Origin: Ettlia oleoabundans
Lineage: Eukaryota > Chlorophyta > Chlorophyceae > Chlamydomonadales
Length of the DNA: 15,525 nucleotides
Assembly (NCBI GenBank): GCA_019693395.1
Contig: JAAMXP010000589.1
Span: 1 to 15,525, forward strand
Direction: 5' to 3'
Each line of letters begins with the position of its first letter. Position 1 is the stretch's first letter. Both the position numbers and the translations under genes were made by a program. This document shows positions 1 to 9,400 of the stretch, one piece after another. The notes below the pieces were generated by a model. That model ran no database searches and was not told the DNA's origin. It was given only the letters and a program-made list of their open reading frames with translations.

Positions 1-11
1 CCCCCCCCCCC
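1..11. repeat. Poly-C run at window start
   Basis: Eleven cytosines open the window. It lies in what should be an intron of gene B. Homopolymers of this kind can be real or can mark an assembly edge. Confidence 0.7.
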
Positions 12-80
12 TGCTTAGCGTTTGCATGGCAAAGGGATGGACTGGACGACACACCCATGCAGCTGGACCAACTCACATAC

Positions 81-153
81 TGCACACGGGAAGAAGCAGT
101 TAATCAATGTGGAACCCAAGAAGAAGCTGCCGCTTGACACCGCAAAAACCGCC
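81..153 (-). other. Gene B exon 10: hydrophobic exon at the window edge
   Basis: After CTGCAG with a pyrimidine-rich tract, phase 2 entry gives SAVFAVSSGSFFLGSTLI and then a Cys/Phe-rich end. Two adjacent donors are possible: GTATGT (last base 81) or GTGAGT (last base 77). The run could be a membrane helix following the Ig-like domains. The model beyond here cannot be judged. Confidence 0.5.
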
Positions 154-3100
154 CTGCAGGCAGTGAGGGGCACAGAAAAGTGCAGCAAGTGCAGTCGGGC
201 CGCTGCAGTCGGCTAGAGTGAGACTGACACGCTGCCAATCTGCATAGCTCAGCGCTGTGAGCAGACAGGGCGCAGCAGGACACCAAGAGGTGACCCCAAG
301 CAGGCGGTGCACATCCGGGCTCCTTGTTGAATCCAGCCAGCCTGACATGCATAGTCTGCGAGCTTCACTATTTGTCCAGTACAGCAGGCACTTATGGCAT
401 GCATGCGTTTGCTTGGCACCCAGCTGGCCTAATGTGCAACCTGGCAGTTCGCTTATGGTTCTATGGCAGCAGGCACTCACGACATGGCTTTCCCAAGAGC
501 CTCAGATTGGTTGCTCTTGGGTACGTACACGAGCTGATACGCCGCGCCTGGACCAGGCAGTCACAGCACCGAAATGCTTTTGTCAGGATTCAACGCTTGA
601 CTTGCTACCAAACAAGTCAAGCAGGATGCTGATCACTGTCTGGTTGTCATGGGAGGGTTCAAACTTTGATGCGGCGCGCAACAGCGGCGTGGGGCGTCGC
701 ATGCCTGGCCATGGCAGAGCATGCATGGGCCGCCGAGGCCACTGCTTTGCTGCCACAACATTAACATTGCCTTGATGCAGCTGGCCCCCACCAACAGATT
801 AAGAACAAGACAGAGGCGCAAAGGGAATGAAGTGAGCTAGGAGGGGAAGAAAACACAGGAGACACCCACCCGCATTCGGATTCCCCATGACATCCCGCGT
901 CACCCCAGGATTGACGACCACTGCACAGCAAGCAACAGTGCAAGCAGTTTACCAGGTGGGGGCGGTTTCACGGGGCGGCATTGCGGGGTCAGTCATGCTC
1001 TCAGGAGGATGGGGCGCAGCACCTGGCCGGCCTCTTGTGTACCTTCCAGCAGCCGCCAACACACACAAAAGCCCAGCCAAGCTGGAGTGGCAGGCATAGA
1101 TGATGGACGATGATGCCTGAGAAAGACGGCAACAAAGCATCCTCGGCATGCAGCTGGATGACCCGCCCTCGAGCGTGCCCGCCCCTTTCCACCCCTTGCT
1201 GCATGGACTTGCTTGGCTGGCTGGGGAAACAGCTGCAGCGCACCTGTCACCACGGTTGGCACCTCAGGATCCCCAATGCTGCCAATCAGGTACACCTTGC
1301 CAGTCAGCACCTCAAACATGTAATCCGTCCTGCACGTAAGCGAGCAGCGACAGAAAAAGCACAGGCCGCCTGACTGGCCCGACGCCTCTGGCAACAAGTT
1401 GATTACTTGTGTTGTTGCCCAGCCAGTTCATGCACCCACAGTACGCTGCGCCCCCTACACAGCCACCTCCACCCACCCACCTGGCAAAGCCTGTCACTTG
1501 GATCAGCCGCAGCGGGTTGAGGTGCACCACCCGCTCCCCGAAATCAACCAGCAGCGGTATGCGCCGCTTGTCCGTGGTCTGGTAGCTGCCTACTGTCGAT
1601 ATTGTGGGCTGCAGGCAAGGAACGGCGATGTGCGACATGTTGGTGGTAGAGCAGCTTCCAGTTGGTGGTAGCACAGCTTCCACTTGGTGATAGAGCAGCT
1701 TCCAATTGGTGGTAGAGCACCATGTGACAGATGCCAAGGGAGGGGACCCGAGAACCAGCTGGGTGACACGCCCACTGATGACATGTCAGCTGCCCCGGAG
1801 GCGACAACAGCGGCCGGAGTTGGGGAGCCAGCGGCAGCAGCAACAGGGGTGGCAGCTGGCAGCAGCAGCACCAGCGGTGGCAACACTAGATGCAGCATGT
1901 GACAGATGTGAAGGGAGGGGACCCGAGCAAGGAACAAAAAAGGAAGAAAGAAAAGAGGAGCTGGCGTTGCTGCCTTCCTTCCTGCGCCCATGGACTGCCA
2001 GCGAATTGATTGGGATTATTTCCTCCAATACACATGCGGGAAAGGCAACAGCACATGCGAAGCAGAATGGTAGCAGCAACACGCAAAGCAAGGTGGAAAC
2101 AGGACGTCCATGTGGAATGGCAAACAGACATGCGGAGCAGAATGACAGTGGCACACGCCAAAGCAGACTGGCAACAGCAACATGCGAGGCAGAGCGGTCG
2201 TGGCTGCTTCCTGCTGCTGCCTGCACTCCCCACCTGAGGCGGCCGTGTGTCCCAAATCGCCACCACCGTGTTGCTGCCAGCAGTGGCTTCCCCGGCCCTC
2301 TCTACAGTGGTTACAGCACATGCATGGCAGCAAGGAGGGCGGTCTTGCAAAATCCTTGCAGGGAAATAGGGAAAGATGACAGCAGGTTTCTGGCAGGTGC
2401 ATACGTGGCCGCGGGTGCACACGTGGCGGCAGGTGCCGCAGGCTGGTGCTGTGTGTTGCTGAGCACTGTGTGTACCTGTGAATACCCCAGGTTCAACGAG
2501 TATCTGGCAAGGCGTGTTGGCCTCAGCTATTTCCACCTTGACCTGCACACATCAGCAGACTGAGCACCAGTTGCTGTGGTGGCGGAAGCATGCTTTCATC
2601 TTTTGTATCGCTGCTGGGTGCAGCTCATGAGGTCAAAACTGAATAGAACTATCGATGCCGGTGGCCGTGGTGGCACAGGCTCAAAGCTGCTGGACGAAGC
2701 GTTACATGCAGTGGCAGGAAATGTGTGAGCTCGTGCCAGCAGGCGACATCAGGGAAGCTTTATACCCAGCTACACTTCAAGCCCGATCCGCGCTCGTGAC
2801 CGAACGACATCCCACCAGGTGGCGGGACTCATCGCAGCAGCCGGAACGGACGGCAAGCCAGCAGGAGACAGGCAGCAAACGACAGGTAGCGGGCATTGAC
2901 GAGCAGCCTGCCAGGCGCCGACGCGCTGGTCAGCAGGCACAGCAGGCACAGCAGGCACGTCAGGCAGCGGCAGGTGGCCAGCCAGCCGGTCTCACGTTGA
3001 AGGTCTGGAAAGCGCCCTGCACAAAGGCCGGACCAACCTCAAGCACCTCCCCGCCTACGACCGTCATATCCTCCTTGTACAGGCTGCTAACCAGGGCATT

Positions 3101-3993
3101 CACTTTGACCTGCGGCAGCAATAACGCAACAGTTGACGCGGCTGGGGCTGGGACTGGGGCTGGGGCTGGGGCTGGGGGCTGGGGCTGGGGCTAATGCTGC
3201 GCTGAGGCCCTCATGGGGGTGCTTCATGAGCAAAATACAGGCGAAAAAGCAAACCAGCTGCTTTGCAAATTGCGGTCATTCATGGTGTGGCGCTTGTGCC
3301 GCTATTAAGGCAGTGCATGTTGGAGGTGTTGTATGGGCTGCCAATTCTTACCTGCACCACCACCTCCCGGCTGGCCGACCCCACCACCAGGGTGGAGGCT
3401 CGACACCTGCTGAGGTCCAGCGGTGGCCGTCTCGGCGCCGTCTCACTGCTGCCACCAGCGCGGCCGTTAGTGGTGGCGTTGTAGCCTGGCGCATAGCGTA
3501 TGCACAGGGTGGTGTTCACCGCTGACGCGTCTATGATTCGGCCAGAGCTAGAATTCACTGACACCGCCGGCGTGCCTGGAGCAACCGCTAGGATGACCGG
3601 CACCTGCGGTTGCTCCTCATTGCTGCTGCTGCTGCCGTTCTGTGTCTGCAGCAAGCGACGAATGGAGGGCAGCAAGCCTGCCGGAGGCGCCACGTAGTTG
3701 TCGCCGCTACCGCTACCGCCGCCGGCGGCCCCGGCGTGTGGCGCAGGCGGCGGCAGGTTGACGGCCTGCAAACGGAGTAGCAGCCTGCCATCAAACCACC
3801 GCTCCGTGCTGAAAACCTTGCGCTCTCTGGTGCGGGCACGGCAAGCCAGTAGAGCGAGGGATGGACATGGTCATGCAGTGCCCTGTCGCACCTCGGCAAA
3901 GTCGAAGCGGTCGCTGACATGACCTTTCGAGACTCGTGGCACAAGTAGTGACAGCAGCAGGCACAGGCAAAGCGCTTTGTGTTGAGCTAGCAT
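81..3993 (-). CDS. Gene B: secreted or membrane protein with tandem bacterial-type Ig-like domains (3' partial)
   Basis: Ten exons chain in frame: 3993-3892, 3816-3352, 3109-2996, 2542-2476, 2301-2234, 1608-1481, 1329-1244, 920-870, 547-481, 153-81. All are GT-AG with agreeing phases; the gene continues beyond the left edge. The 407 codons encode a signal peptide (about 1-24), a Gly/Ser/Pro-rich part with four N-glycosylation sequons (N94, N122, N135, N147), and two domains (about 175-272 and 273-372) with the strand pattern and ending of bacterial Ig-like repeats: VEPGVFTERAG in the first, VNPGVTRDVMGNPNA in the second, each followed by a strand and, in the first, a D-T-R-P-P linker. The final exon is hydrophobic. 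An adhesive or wall-facing surface protein is likely by inference. No gene name is recognised. Confidence 0.75.
154..480 (-). other. Gene B intron 9
   Basis: A 327-nt intron between GTGAGT and CTGCAG. Nothing else is seen except several possible upstream acceptors (for example GACTGCAG near 206), one of which also keeps the frame open. Confidence 0.5.
548..869 (-). other. Gene B intron 8
   Basis: A 322-nt intron between GTGGGT and GTCCAG. Contains gcatgc-type short palindromes; no feature supported. Confidence 0.55.
921..1243 (-). other. Gene B intron 7
   Basis: A 323-nt intron between GTGCGC and GTGCAG. No repeat or gene recognised inside. Confidence 0.6.
1639..1720 (+). repeat. 22-bp tandem minisatellite, about 3.7 copies
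   Basis: Copies start at 1639, 1661, 1683 and 1705 (the last partial). The unit is close to gttggtggtagagcagcttc plus ca. Copies differ by one to three bases. Confidence 0.85.
1721..1927 (+). repeat. Pair of 32-bp direct repeats
   Basis: 1721-1752 and 1896-1927 match at about 30 of 32 positions, both containing catgtgacagatg and aagggaggggacccgag. They enclose about 140 bp rich in CAG/CTG. The first copy abuts the 22-bp minisatellite. Confidence 0.8.
2030..2200 (+). repeat. Imperfect tandem array of about 27-bp units
   Basis: Units of the form acatgcg(g/a)agcagaatg followed by caacagcaac-like sequence recur five to six times with substitutions. This is an old, degenerated minisatellite inside gene B intron 5. 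Confidence 0.6.
2234..3109 (-). other. Gene B exons 3-5: Ig-like domain 1
   Basis: Exon 3 (3109-2996) encodes VKVNALVSSLYKEDMTVVGG and more, exon 4 (2542-2476) ends VEPGVFT, and exon 5 (2301-2234) encodes RAGEATAGSNTVVAIWDTRP. Joined, they follow the order of the bacterial Ig-like repeat often classed as Big_12: strand, 'T-V-x-x-G-x-V', strand, 'VxxGVxTxxAGxxxxxSNTV', then an Asp-Thr-x-Pro-Pro linker. Phases are 0, 1, 0. Exon 5 uses a CTGTAG acceptor. Confidence 0.7.
2543..2995 (-). other. Gene B intron 3
   Basis: A 453-nt intron between GTGAGA and GTGCAG. It contains a CAGCAGGCA-rich stretch at about 2931-2975 near its donor end. No gene seen. Confidence 0.6.
3140..3192 (+). repeat. (GGGGCT)n tract in gene B intron 2
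   Basis: About nine hexanucleotide units with minor variants (ggggct, gggact). It lies about 30 nt upstream of the acceptor at 3110-3111. The transcript carries the C-rich version, so it may act as an extended pyrimidine tract; the template strand can form a G-quadruplex. Confidence 0.85.
3352..3816 (-). other. Gene B exon 2: glycosylation-rich N-terminal region
   Basis: A 155-codon, phase 0-0 exon. It begins VFSTERWFDGRLLLRLQ, passes through a Gly/Ser run and NGSSSSNEEQ, then a beta-rich part (VPVILAVAP, NTTLCIRYAP), and ends with the first strands of Ig-like domain 1. The acceptor is CAAG, the only weak one in this gene; alternatives nearby hit a stop. The donor is GTAAGA. Confidence 0.75.
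3892..3993 (-). other. Gene B exon 1: signal peptide
   Basis: Thirty-four codons from ATG. Lys near the start is followed by a Leu/Cys-rich core (ALCLCLLLSLLV) and a small-residue region (SKG) suitable for cleavage near residue 24. Exit is phase 0 at GAG before GTGCGA. The choice of start rests on the signal peptide; the intron that follows is only 75 nt. Confidence 0.75.
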
Positions 3994-4019
3994 AAGGGTT
4001 GCGGTGGCTCCCGCTCCAT
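3987..4019 (-). promoter_or_regulatory. Upstream ORF overlapping the gene B start codon
   Basis: An ATG 26 nt upstream of the gene B ATG opens a ten-codon frame (MEREPPQPLC) whose TAG stop lies just inside gene B, so the two frames overlap out of register. If it is in the mRNA, it should lower translation from the gene B ATG or permit it only by leaky scanning or reinitiation. The gene B ATG itself has pyrimidines before it (cccttATG), a weak context. Confidence 0.4.
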
Positions 4020-6034
4020 CTCTGTGCGGCCGCAGCCCCATAGAGGATCGAATAAGCTGTCAGATTTAGCAGGGCTTGCGGGGAGCGTGCTCGGATACTG
4101 CTCCGTGCAGTTCCAGGTGGCCCCTGCGGCGCGCGCTCATTACCGGGGTGACCCTACCCACAAACCATATGCATAGCCGTTCTGTTTGCAGGGAAAACAA
4201 ACGGGTCTGCTATTAGACGCAGTGCAGCCGCAGGACATGTGGAGAATGGGCATCGTCCCTGTACTGGCAGAACCAGGTGTGCACAGGGCACGCCGTGCAC
4301 ACTCGACTGTTTCGCGTGCTCGCTTCTGACGCGCTGTTTCCGTGGTGTGGTCTAGGTTTGTAAGGAAATGCATTCGCATCAGCGGATGGCAGTGGTGGAA
4401 GCTGCTTCTGCAGCTGCTGCCGCCGCTCCTGAGCCTTCTAGCCATCTGCAGCGCCGTCTCATGCTGCTGGTTTTCAACCTGATCGACCAGACCGTTGAGA
4501 TCATGCCAGCCAATTAGTACTGTCCCATAACATAGGCGGCGGGTCAAAGGCCGCGGCGACATTGCACCTTTTCCTTGCTTCCATCTGTTGCCTGGCTGCG
4601 AACCCGCTCAGGGCGGCCAGCAGTACAGGCGGCGGTCATGCAGCAAAAACAGGCAACATTTGAGCCAGCCTCAAGCCAAATTGCTCAAACAAAGTGCGTC
4701 GAGCCATATGTTTTGTATGAGGTGTTGCTGCTGAAGTGTAGCGTGGCGGCGGCGGTGCTGTGTGAACTGTGCTGACGGCAGCCAGACCGTCGGGCAATCG
4801 CCCAGCAGCCCCAAGCACCAAGTCTCTTTATATGGTTGTAACAGACAGAGAGACTCTGTCTCTGCCCCCCTACGCATCTTTGCAAGATTGCTGCACTTCT
4901 GTCGTACAGAAACCCTGCCTAGGGTGTTCGTGGCACAGATGCTCTGCCTTTTGCTTGCTTCCCAGGGCTGCTCCCTCCCTTCTAGAGTGCACAATCCGAT
5001 CCGAAGAAAGGATCAGCACAGTACAGCATGTAGGGCTGACGAGTGTGGGGGGACTGGGGAATTTATATGCCACCGGGGGCTGGGCCTAACATGTTGTACA
5101 ATTATAAGGGCAAGCATGGCATGCAAGCTGAAGCTGATTCTGCCGCTGTAGCTGGAAGCGGGGTATCCGAGCTACACCTGCGTAGTGGGGGGAAATGCGA
5201 GGAAGGGATGCAGGTGTTGGTAGGTGTACAGCGTGCTGCTGACGCTTGCCGACAGCTGTGGAGCTGCCCCCGGTGGCTAGTGTGACCTGCAGAGGGAGGA
5301 GAGTACTAATGAGTGCTGCCAGGTGGGAGGAAATGGCTGGACTGCTCCCTCCCTCCCTCGGGCGGGACAGTGAAGCGCAGGACAGTACGGCCTGATGTAC
5401 TGCCTGCGCTTTTGCTGAACACTGGCTGGGAGAGCCCTCAACGGCTAGGAACGCCAAAGCTGCAGCTGTACAACAGACGACACACGAAGCAGTTACACCT
5501 GATCTGCCAGAGAAGGGCAGAAAGAACGCGGCTAGCTGACAAATGAATGCAAGGGCTTGCGTGCTACATGGCGCCATGCAGGAGCGTGGGGATGTGAGGA
5601 AGAACTTTTGAGAAAAGAGACTGAGCAGCCAATGATGGCAGAAGCAATGTGGGAGATATTGGGGTATGCGAAACTTCAAATAATCGGCAAGGAAACGGCC
5701 GGAGGCATGTGTTAGGGAGTGTCGGTGACCGACAGGCTGGCTGTGGGAGACAGATATTCAGCAACAGGGGGTAAAACCAGATACCGACTGAAATGCAGAA
5801 ACAGAAAGGCTGTGGCACTAGGAACCACGTAGACTAGATGATCAGAGATGCGGATGCTTTGAAAATGCTCAAGTGTGGCATAAGCACGATATGGAAAGCA
5901 GCTGAAGGCTGCTTGGGGAAGTTCTACCTAGGCAGACTGCGGCCGAGGGCCAGCAGGCAGATGCTGCGCAACTGCTAGGCCAATGCTAGGCCACTGCTAG
6001 GACTGCTACACGCGAGGGGAAGGAAAGACTCCCC
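3994..6034. other. Intergenic region between gene A and gene B
   Basis: No supported coding sequence on either strand. The longest minus-strand open frames here (4140-4562 and 5086-5679) lack splice-site partners, domain content or codon bias like the flanking genes. The region should contain the gene A 3' UTR and the gene B promoter. Visible items are TGTAA at 5493-5497 (minus), TATAAA-like strings on the minus strand at 4827-4832 and 5062-5067 (far from the gene B start, so doubtful), a perfect 8-bp hairpin at 4843-4861, and three copies of tgctaggcca-like sequence near 5972-6003. Confidence 0.5.
5493..5497 (-). terminator. Candidate polyadenylation signal TGTAA for gene A
   Basis: TGTAA is the usual green-algal poly(A) signal. 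On the minus strand I saw only this one in the 2 kb downstream of the gene A stop. It would give a 3' UTR of about 550 nt, which is in the usual range. Position alone supports it. Confidence 0.4.
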
Positions 6035-6437
6035 CTAGTCAGAAGGTGCGTGAATGTTCGCAGAGGTGTCGGCCTTGCCGACATTACCGGGTGTGGGAGG
6101 GGCACTGCCCTCTTCCAGGATGGCTGCCTCGTCTTCACTGCCAGCCCCGACTGAGAGGGCTGCAGCAGGGGCATCCTCGCCCCGCTGGGCTGGAGAAGCC
6201 ACGGGGTTGGCCCCGGCGTCGGCTACTGACAGAAGCGGGGTGGCGCGGATTCCACCTGACGCCTTGCGGCGTAGCGTGGACATGCCAGTCATGGCTCTGA
6301 GCAGGCCTAGGCGCGGCTTGATATTCTCTGCCCCTCCCTCCGCCGCCGCCTGTGCAACGGCAGCATTGGCAGCATCTATAGCATCCTGCCGCTGGGCGCC
6401 GCCTCTGAACGCCAGGGTGCGAGTCAGGATGCTTGGA
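6035..6437 (-). other. Gene A last exon: cytosolic C-terminal tail and stop
   Basis: Residues 1348-1481, then TAG. The part is Ala/Gly-rich, with an Ala-rich helix (DAIDAANAAVAQAAAEGG), a basic patch around STLRRKASGG that is a plausible basophilic kinase site (Arg three before Ser), and an acidic end (GSEDEAAILEEG). CTGCAG precedes the exon. No known domain. Confidence 0.85.
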
Positions 6438-9400
6438 CTGCAGGGCGCACAAAAGAAAGAAAGAAAGCAGAGAGGCAGTGAGTTGACACGCCGGAAAAAC
6501 AGCATTTCGGAGCGGATCCTATGCCATTCTGCTTTCATCCACTACTTGAAACGAGAAGTGACACTGACCGCACCAGGTCTCCTCAATCCACGCCTGAAGG
6601 CGCACTTTTCACTTCCATTTCACACTGAACACACCCTTGGTCCAGCGTACTGGAACAGGTACTGCAGTGGGAGCCTCACTTGATGGGGAGGTCGAAGGGA
6701 AGCAGATGCGGCTGCTTCTCGTGGTAAGCCAGGGTGCGCTGGTTCAAGCCACGGCCATGCACCCTGCAACGCGGAGGCGGTTCAGTTCAGGGCAAACAGC
6801 GTTTCAGCAATCTTGCAATGGCCAAACCCAGGATGACTCATGTGCTTCAAAGCAATGGCTGTGGCTGCTCTGTGTAGCAGGCAGTGAGAGTAGGCTGAAA
6901 GCAGGCTGAAATCTCTGCTCAAGTGGCTATGGCTGCTGTCTGCAGCACGTAGTGAGAGTAGGCCAGAAGCAGGCTGACGTTTCTATTATAGCAGTGGGTC
7001 GAGGTGCTGTACGAAAGTTGCATCAACAGCTGGCAACTGACAGTAACTCACTTGAGCAGCCACCTGTCGGCAAACTTGCGGGCCAGGATGCGCTCATCCT
7101 GCAACGTTGAGCAGATGGAATGGAACGGGTTGATAATAATCAGAGATGTACTGGGCGGGAAAAGAAAGAATTACAACAAGCTCAAAGCTGTGTCGCTTGG
7201 GGTAACCCACATGCAGACAGCACTGCGGCGCATGCCCATTGAGCATCATGCTTTAGATGGCAGTCAACTGGTCAGCCGATCAAATTCCCCTACCCAACCC
7301 TACCCCACAACCCACCCCACCCACCTTGCGCATGACCTCCATCACAACAGCCGCAAACTTGTCTGCGGGATCTGGGAAGAACTTGTGCCACACCCAGCTC
7401 ATTCCAATTACCACAAGTTCAAGCACAGGCGGGAATATGCTTGTAACAAAGGCCACAGTCTGGAAGACAAGCATGGCAATGCCCACGCGGTTGCTGCAAA
7501 AGGGAAAAGAAAGGCGGAGGAATAGCTCGAGTTGTTGACAAGCTGGGGATGGCTGCAGTTTGTGTGCGCATTGTTGCTGCTAGCCTCTGGCTGCTGGTTG
7601 TGGTTAGCACTTCACATCCTTCACAATACCTCACAAATGCAACTGCCTCATGCAGGTTAAGCTGCCTACTCTTGTGGATATCAATCCTCTTTTGAGCGCT
7701 GCCAAAACACAGCGTGACTCACATGACTTGGTAGTTGGTGACAGGCACCACAGCCACGATGATACCACAAACAAACGTGCCCAAGTCACAAGCGCAACTG
7801 ATGATCTGCAACAGCCCGTAGACACAGGACAACAGTCAGCAGTTGTTGGCAGCCGGCTACAGGTCAGCCGGGACCGGAGCAGGCAGGACATGCGCAAGGA
7901 TGCACTTCCAAGGTTGCGCCTCCAAGATTAAGGTGATGCACTTAAGGTTCTCAGCTGCGTACAACCCAAACGTCATCAACTCACCTCTTCTGCCATGTCA
8001 CCATAGGAGGCCAAGGGTACAAAGAGGCGCATGTAACCCCAGTACAGCACGATGAGCACCAGCAAGGGGATAACCTGCGGCACGTGTGCGGTTGCAGATG
8101 GGGAGGAAGCCAACATTTCAAGCTTTTAGTAATCGGAACACATATCAGAAAGCTGGCAACATTGCATTACAATCAGCTGTATCTTCTTCTGAAAGGAAGA
8201 GGTCTTTCTTCCATGCAGTGTATAGGCAATGATGTGGAGCAGTGACAGAGTAACAGCTGGTCCAGGGGCCCCACCTGCCACAGGGGGCTGATGGACGAGG
8301 TGCCGCTGAAAACGGCCGCCAGTTGGGCAAAGAGCACCAGCTTCAAGAGCTGCACCGACATGCCCAGCGTCTGCAGCAGGGCAGGAAATGGGAGGGCCCA
8401 GAGTGGGACAGAAAGCCGCATTGACAACCTGCAATGCCTTCCGAGTAAGACACACGCAGCCGAAAGCATCACAACGAGGAAGCATGGGCCACAATTGACG
8501 CTCCTCTGGAACCTTGCAAATGAAGAGTCAAGTAAGGTTGCGAACGCTTCCCGAACGACTCTCTGGCAGCACAACTTGCGGGCGCATTCAGGGAACCAGA
8601 GCAGCATCACAGCGCTTACCCTGGCAACTTCCTTGGCCTTGGTGGTCCGTGTGGTCGCCACTGGGATCATCTCGCCTCGGTCAAGCTTGCCGGTGACGGG
8701 GTCAAACTCAAACGTGCCAGGCCTGCAGCACTCAAGGCATGCAGCAGTTGATGCGAGAAACTTGGTGCAACGATGTCCCAGCAAGAGAGATGCATTGATA
8801 TACGCAGGATAACACATGACAGCATGATGCAGTAAGCGTGCGAACAAAAAAAGAAAAGCGGAGCACCCACCTGTACTCCACCTCAGGGCCTCGAGAGATT
8901 TCAAACAGCGCACCATAGCGAGCCACGAAACTGCAGGTGGTGGAAAGGCAGCAGGGCAAGCAGACGCCCTCTTTACTGTGCACCATACATGCCAGTTGAC
9001 AGCTGCTCCGGTGTATTCTGTCAACAGCAGTGTGCACGACATGCCAAAAGTGCAGTCTGAAAGAATGCCCTAAGCGCTACGCCAACCTCACCTGATGCTG
9101 TTGCCATTCGGCTCTATCCACTCCCCCTGGAGAGCGGGATCAAACCTGCGCCCGCAAACCAACAGTTGTGTCAGCATACATGAGCCCAAAGGCCACTGTT
9201 CAGGAAGCGAGCCTGCTGGCATGGCTTTGTGTCTGTGAGGTCGGTTGTAAAGCAACCCAGCAAGAAGGGAGCAATCAAGCAAGCCAGCATGCAAGCAAAT
9301 AAGCCAGCCACGCACCCAAAGACGGGCTTGAGGAAGTACTTCATGGTCCAAAGCTGCAAGCGCTGCTTAAACCGCGCCTTGGCGGTATCCTTGCTGCCCT

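Larger units (their letters stand above)
481..1608 (-). other. Gene B exons 6-9: Ig-like domain 2
   Basis: Exon 6 (1608-1481) includes RIPLLVDFGERVVHLNP and IQVTGFA, exon 7 (1329-1244) YMFEVLTGKVYLIGS, exon 8 (920-870) VVNPGVTRDVMGNPNA, and exon 9 (547-481) AAYQLVYVPKS. The V-D-F-x-x-x-V and I-x-V-T-G strands and the GVxxDxxGNPNA end match the same repeat type as domain 1. Exon 8 is only 51 nt, yet its sequence is the most diagnostic of the gene. Phases are 2, 1, 1, 2. Confidence 0.75.
1609..2233 (-). other. Gene B intron 5, repeat-rich
   Basis: At 625 nt this is the longest intron in the window. It holds a 22-bp minisatellite, a pair of 32-bp direct repeats and an imperfect repeat array of about 27 bp (see separate entries). 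No coding content supported. Confidence 0.65.

Noticed and set aside
154..480. Earlier acceptors for gene B exon 10 (for example GACTGCAG near 206)
   Set aside because: Some keep the frame, but the acceptor at 154-155 has the best pyrimidine tract and gives a coherent hydrophobic run.
1706..2563. Plus-strand open frame of 285 codons, the longest on that strand
   Set aside because: It is composed largely of intron repeats of gene B read antisense; Gln/Arg-rich low complexity without domains.
3139..3525. Gly/Leu-repeat protein on the plus strand
   Set aside because: A translation of the GGGGCT repeat; antisense to gene B intron 2 and exon 2.
4140..4562. Minus-strand open frame of 140 codons in the intergenic region
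   Set aside because: No signal peptide, domain or splice partners, and composition unlike the neighbouring genes.
4837..4841. TGTAA on the plus strand
   Set aside because: No plus-strand gene upstream that it could serve.
4843..4861. Perfect 8-bp hairpin AGACAGAG/CTCTGTCT
   Set aside because: Too short and isolated to call a terminator or RNA gene in a eukaryote; no neighbouring transcript end.
5086..5679. Minus-strand open frame of 197 codons downstream of gene A
   Set aside because: Probably lies partly in the gene A 3' UTR. Hydrophobic but without any recognisable pattern; stop-free length of this size is common in GC-rich algal DNA.
7004..7525. Plus-strand open frame of 173 codons
   Set aside because: It lies antisense to gene A exons 19 and 20 and their intron, with no domain or codon signal; a shadow of the minus-strand coding sequence.
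8173..9042. Single minus-strand open frame of 289 codons
   Set aside because: It runs through exon 15, exon 16 and the introns between. The matching donors, acceptors and phases support splicing instead of one long exon.
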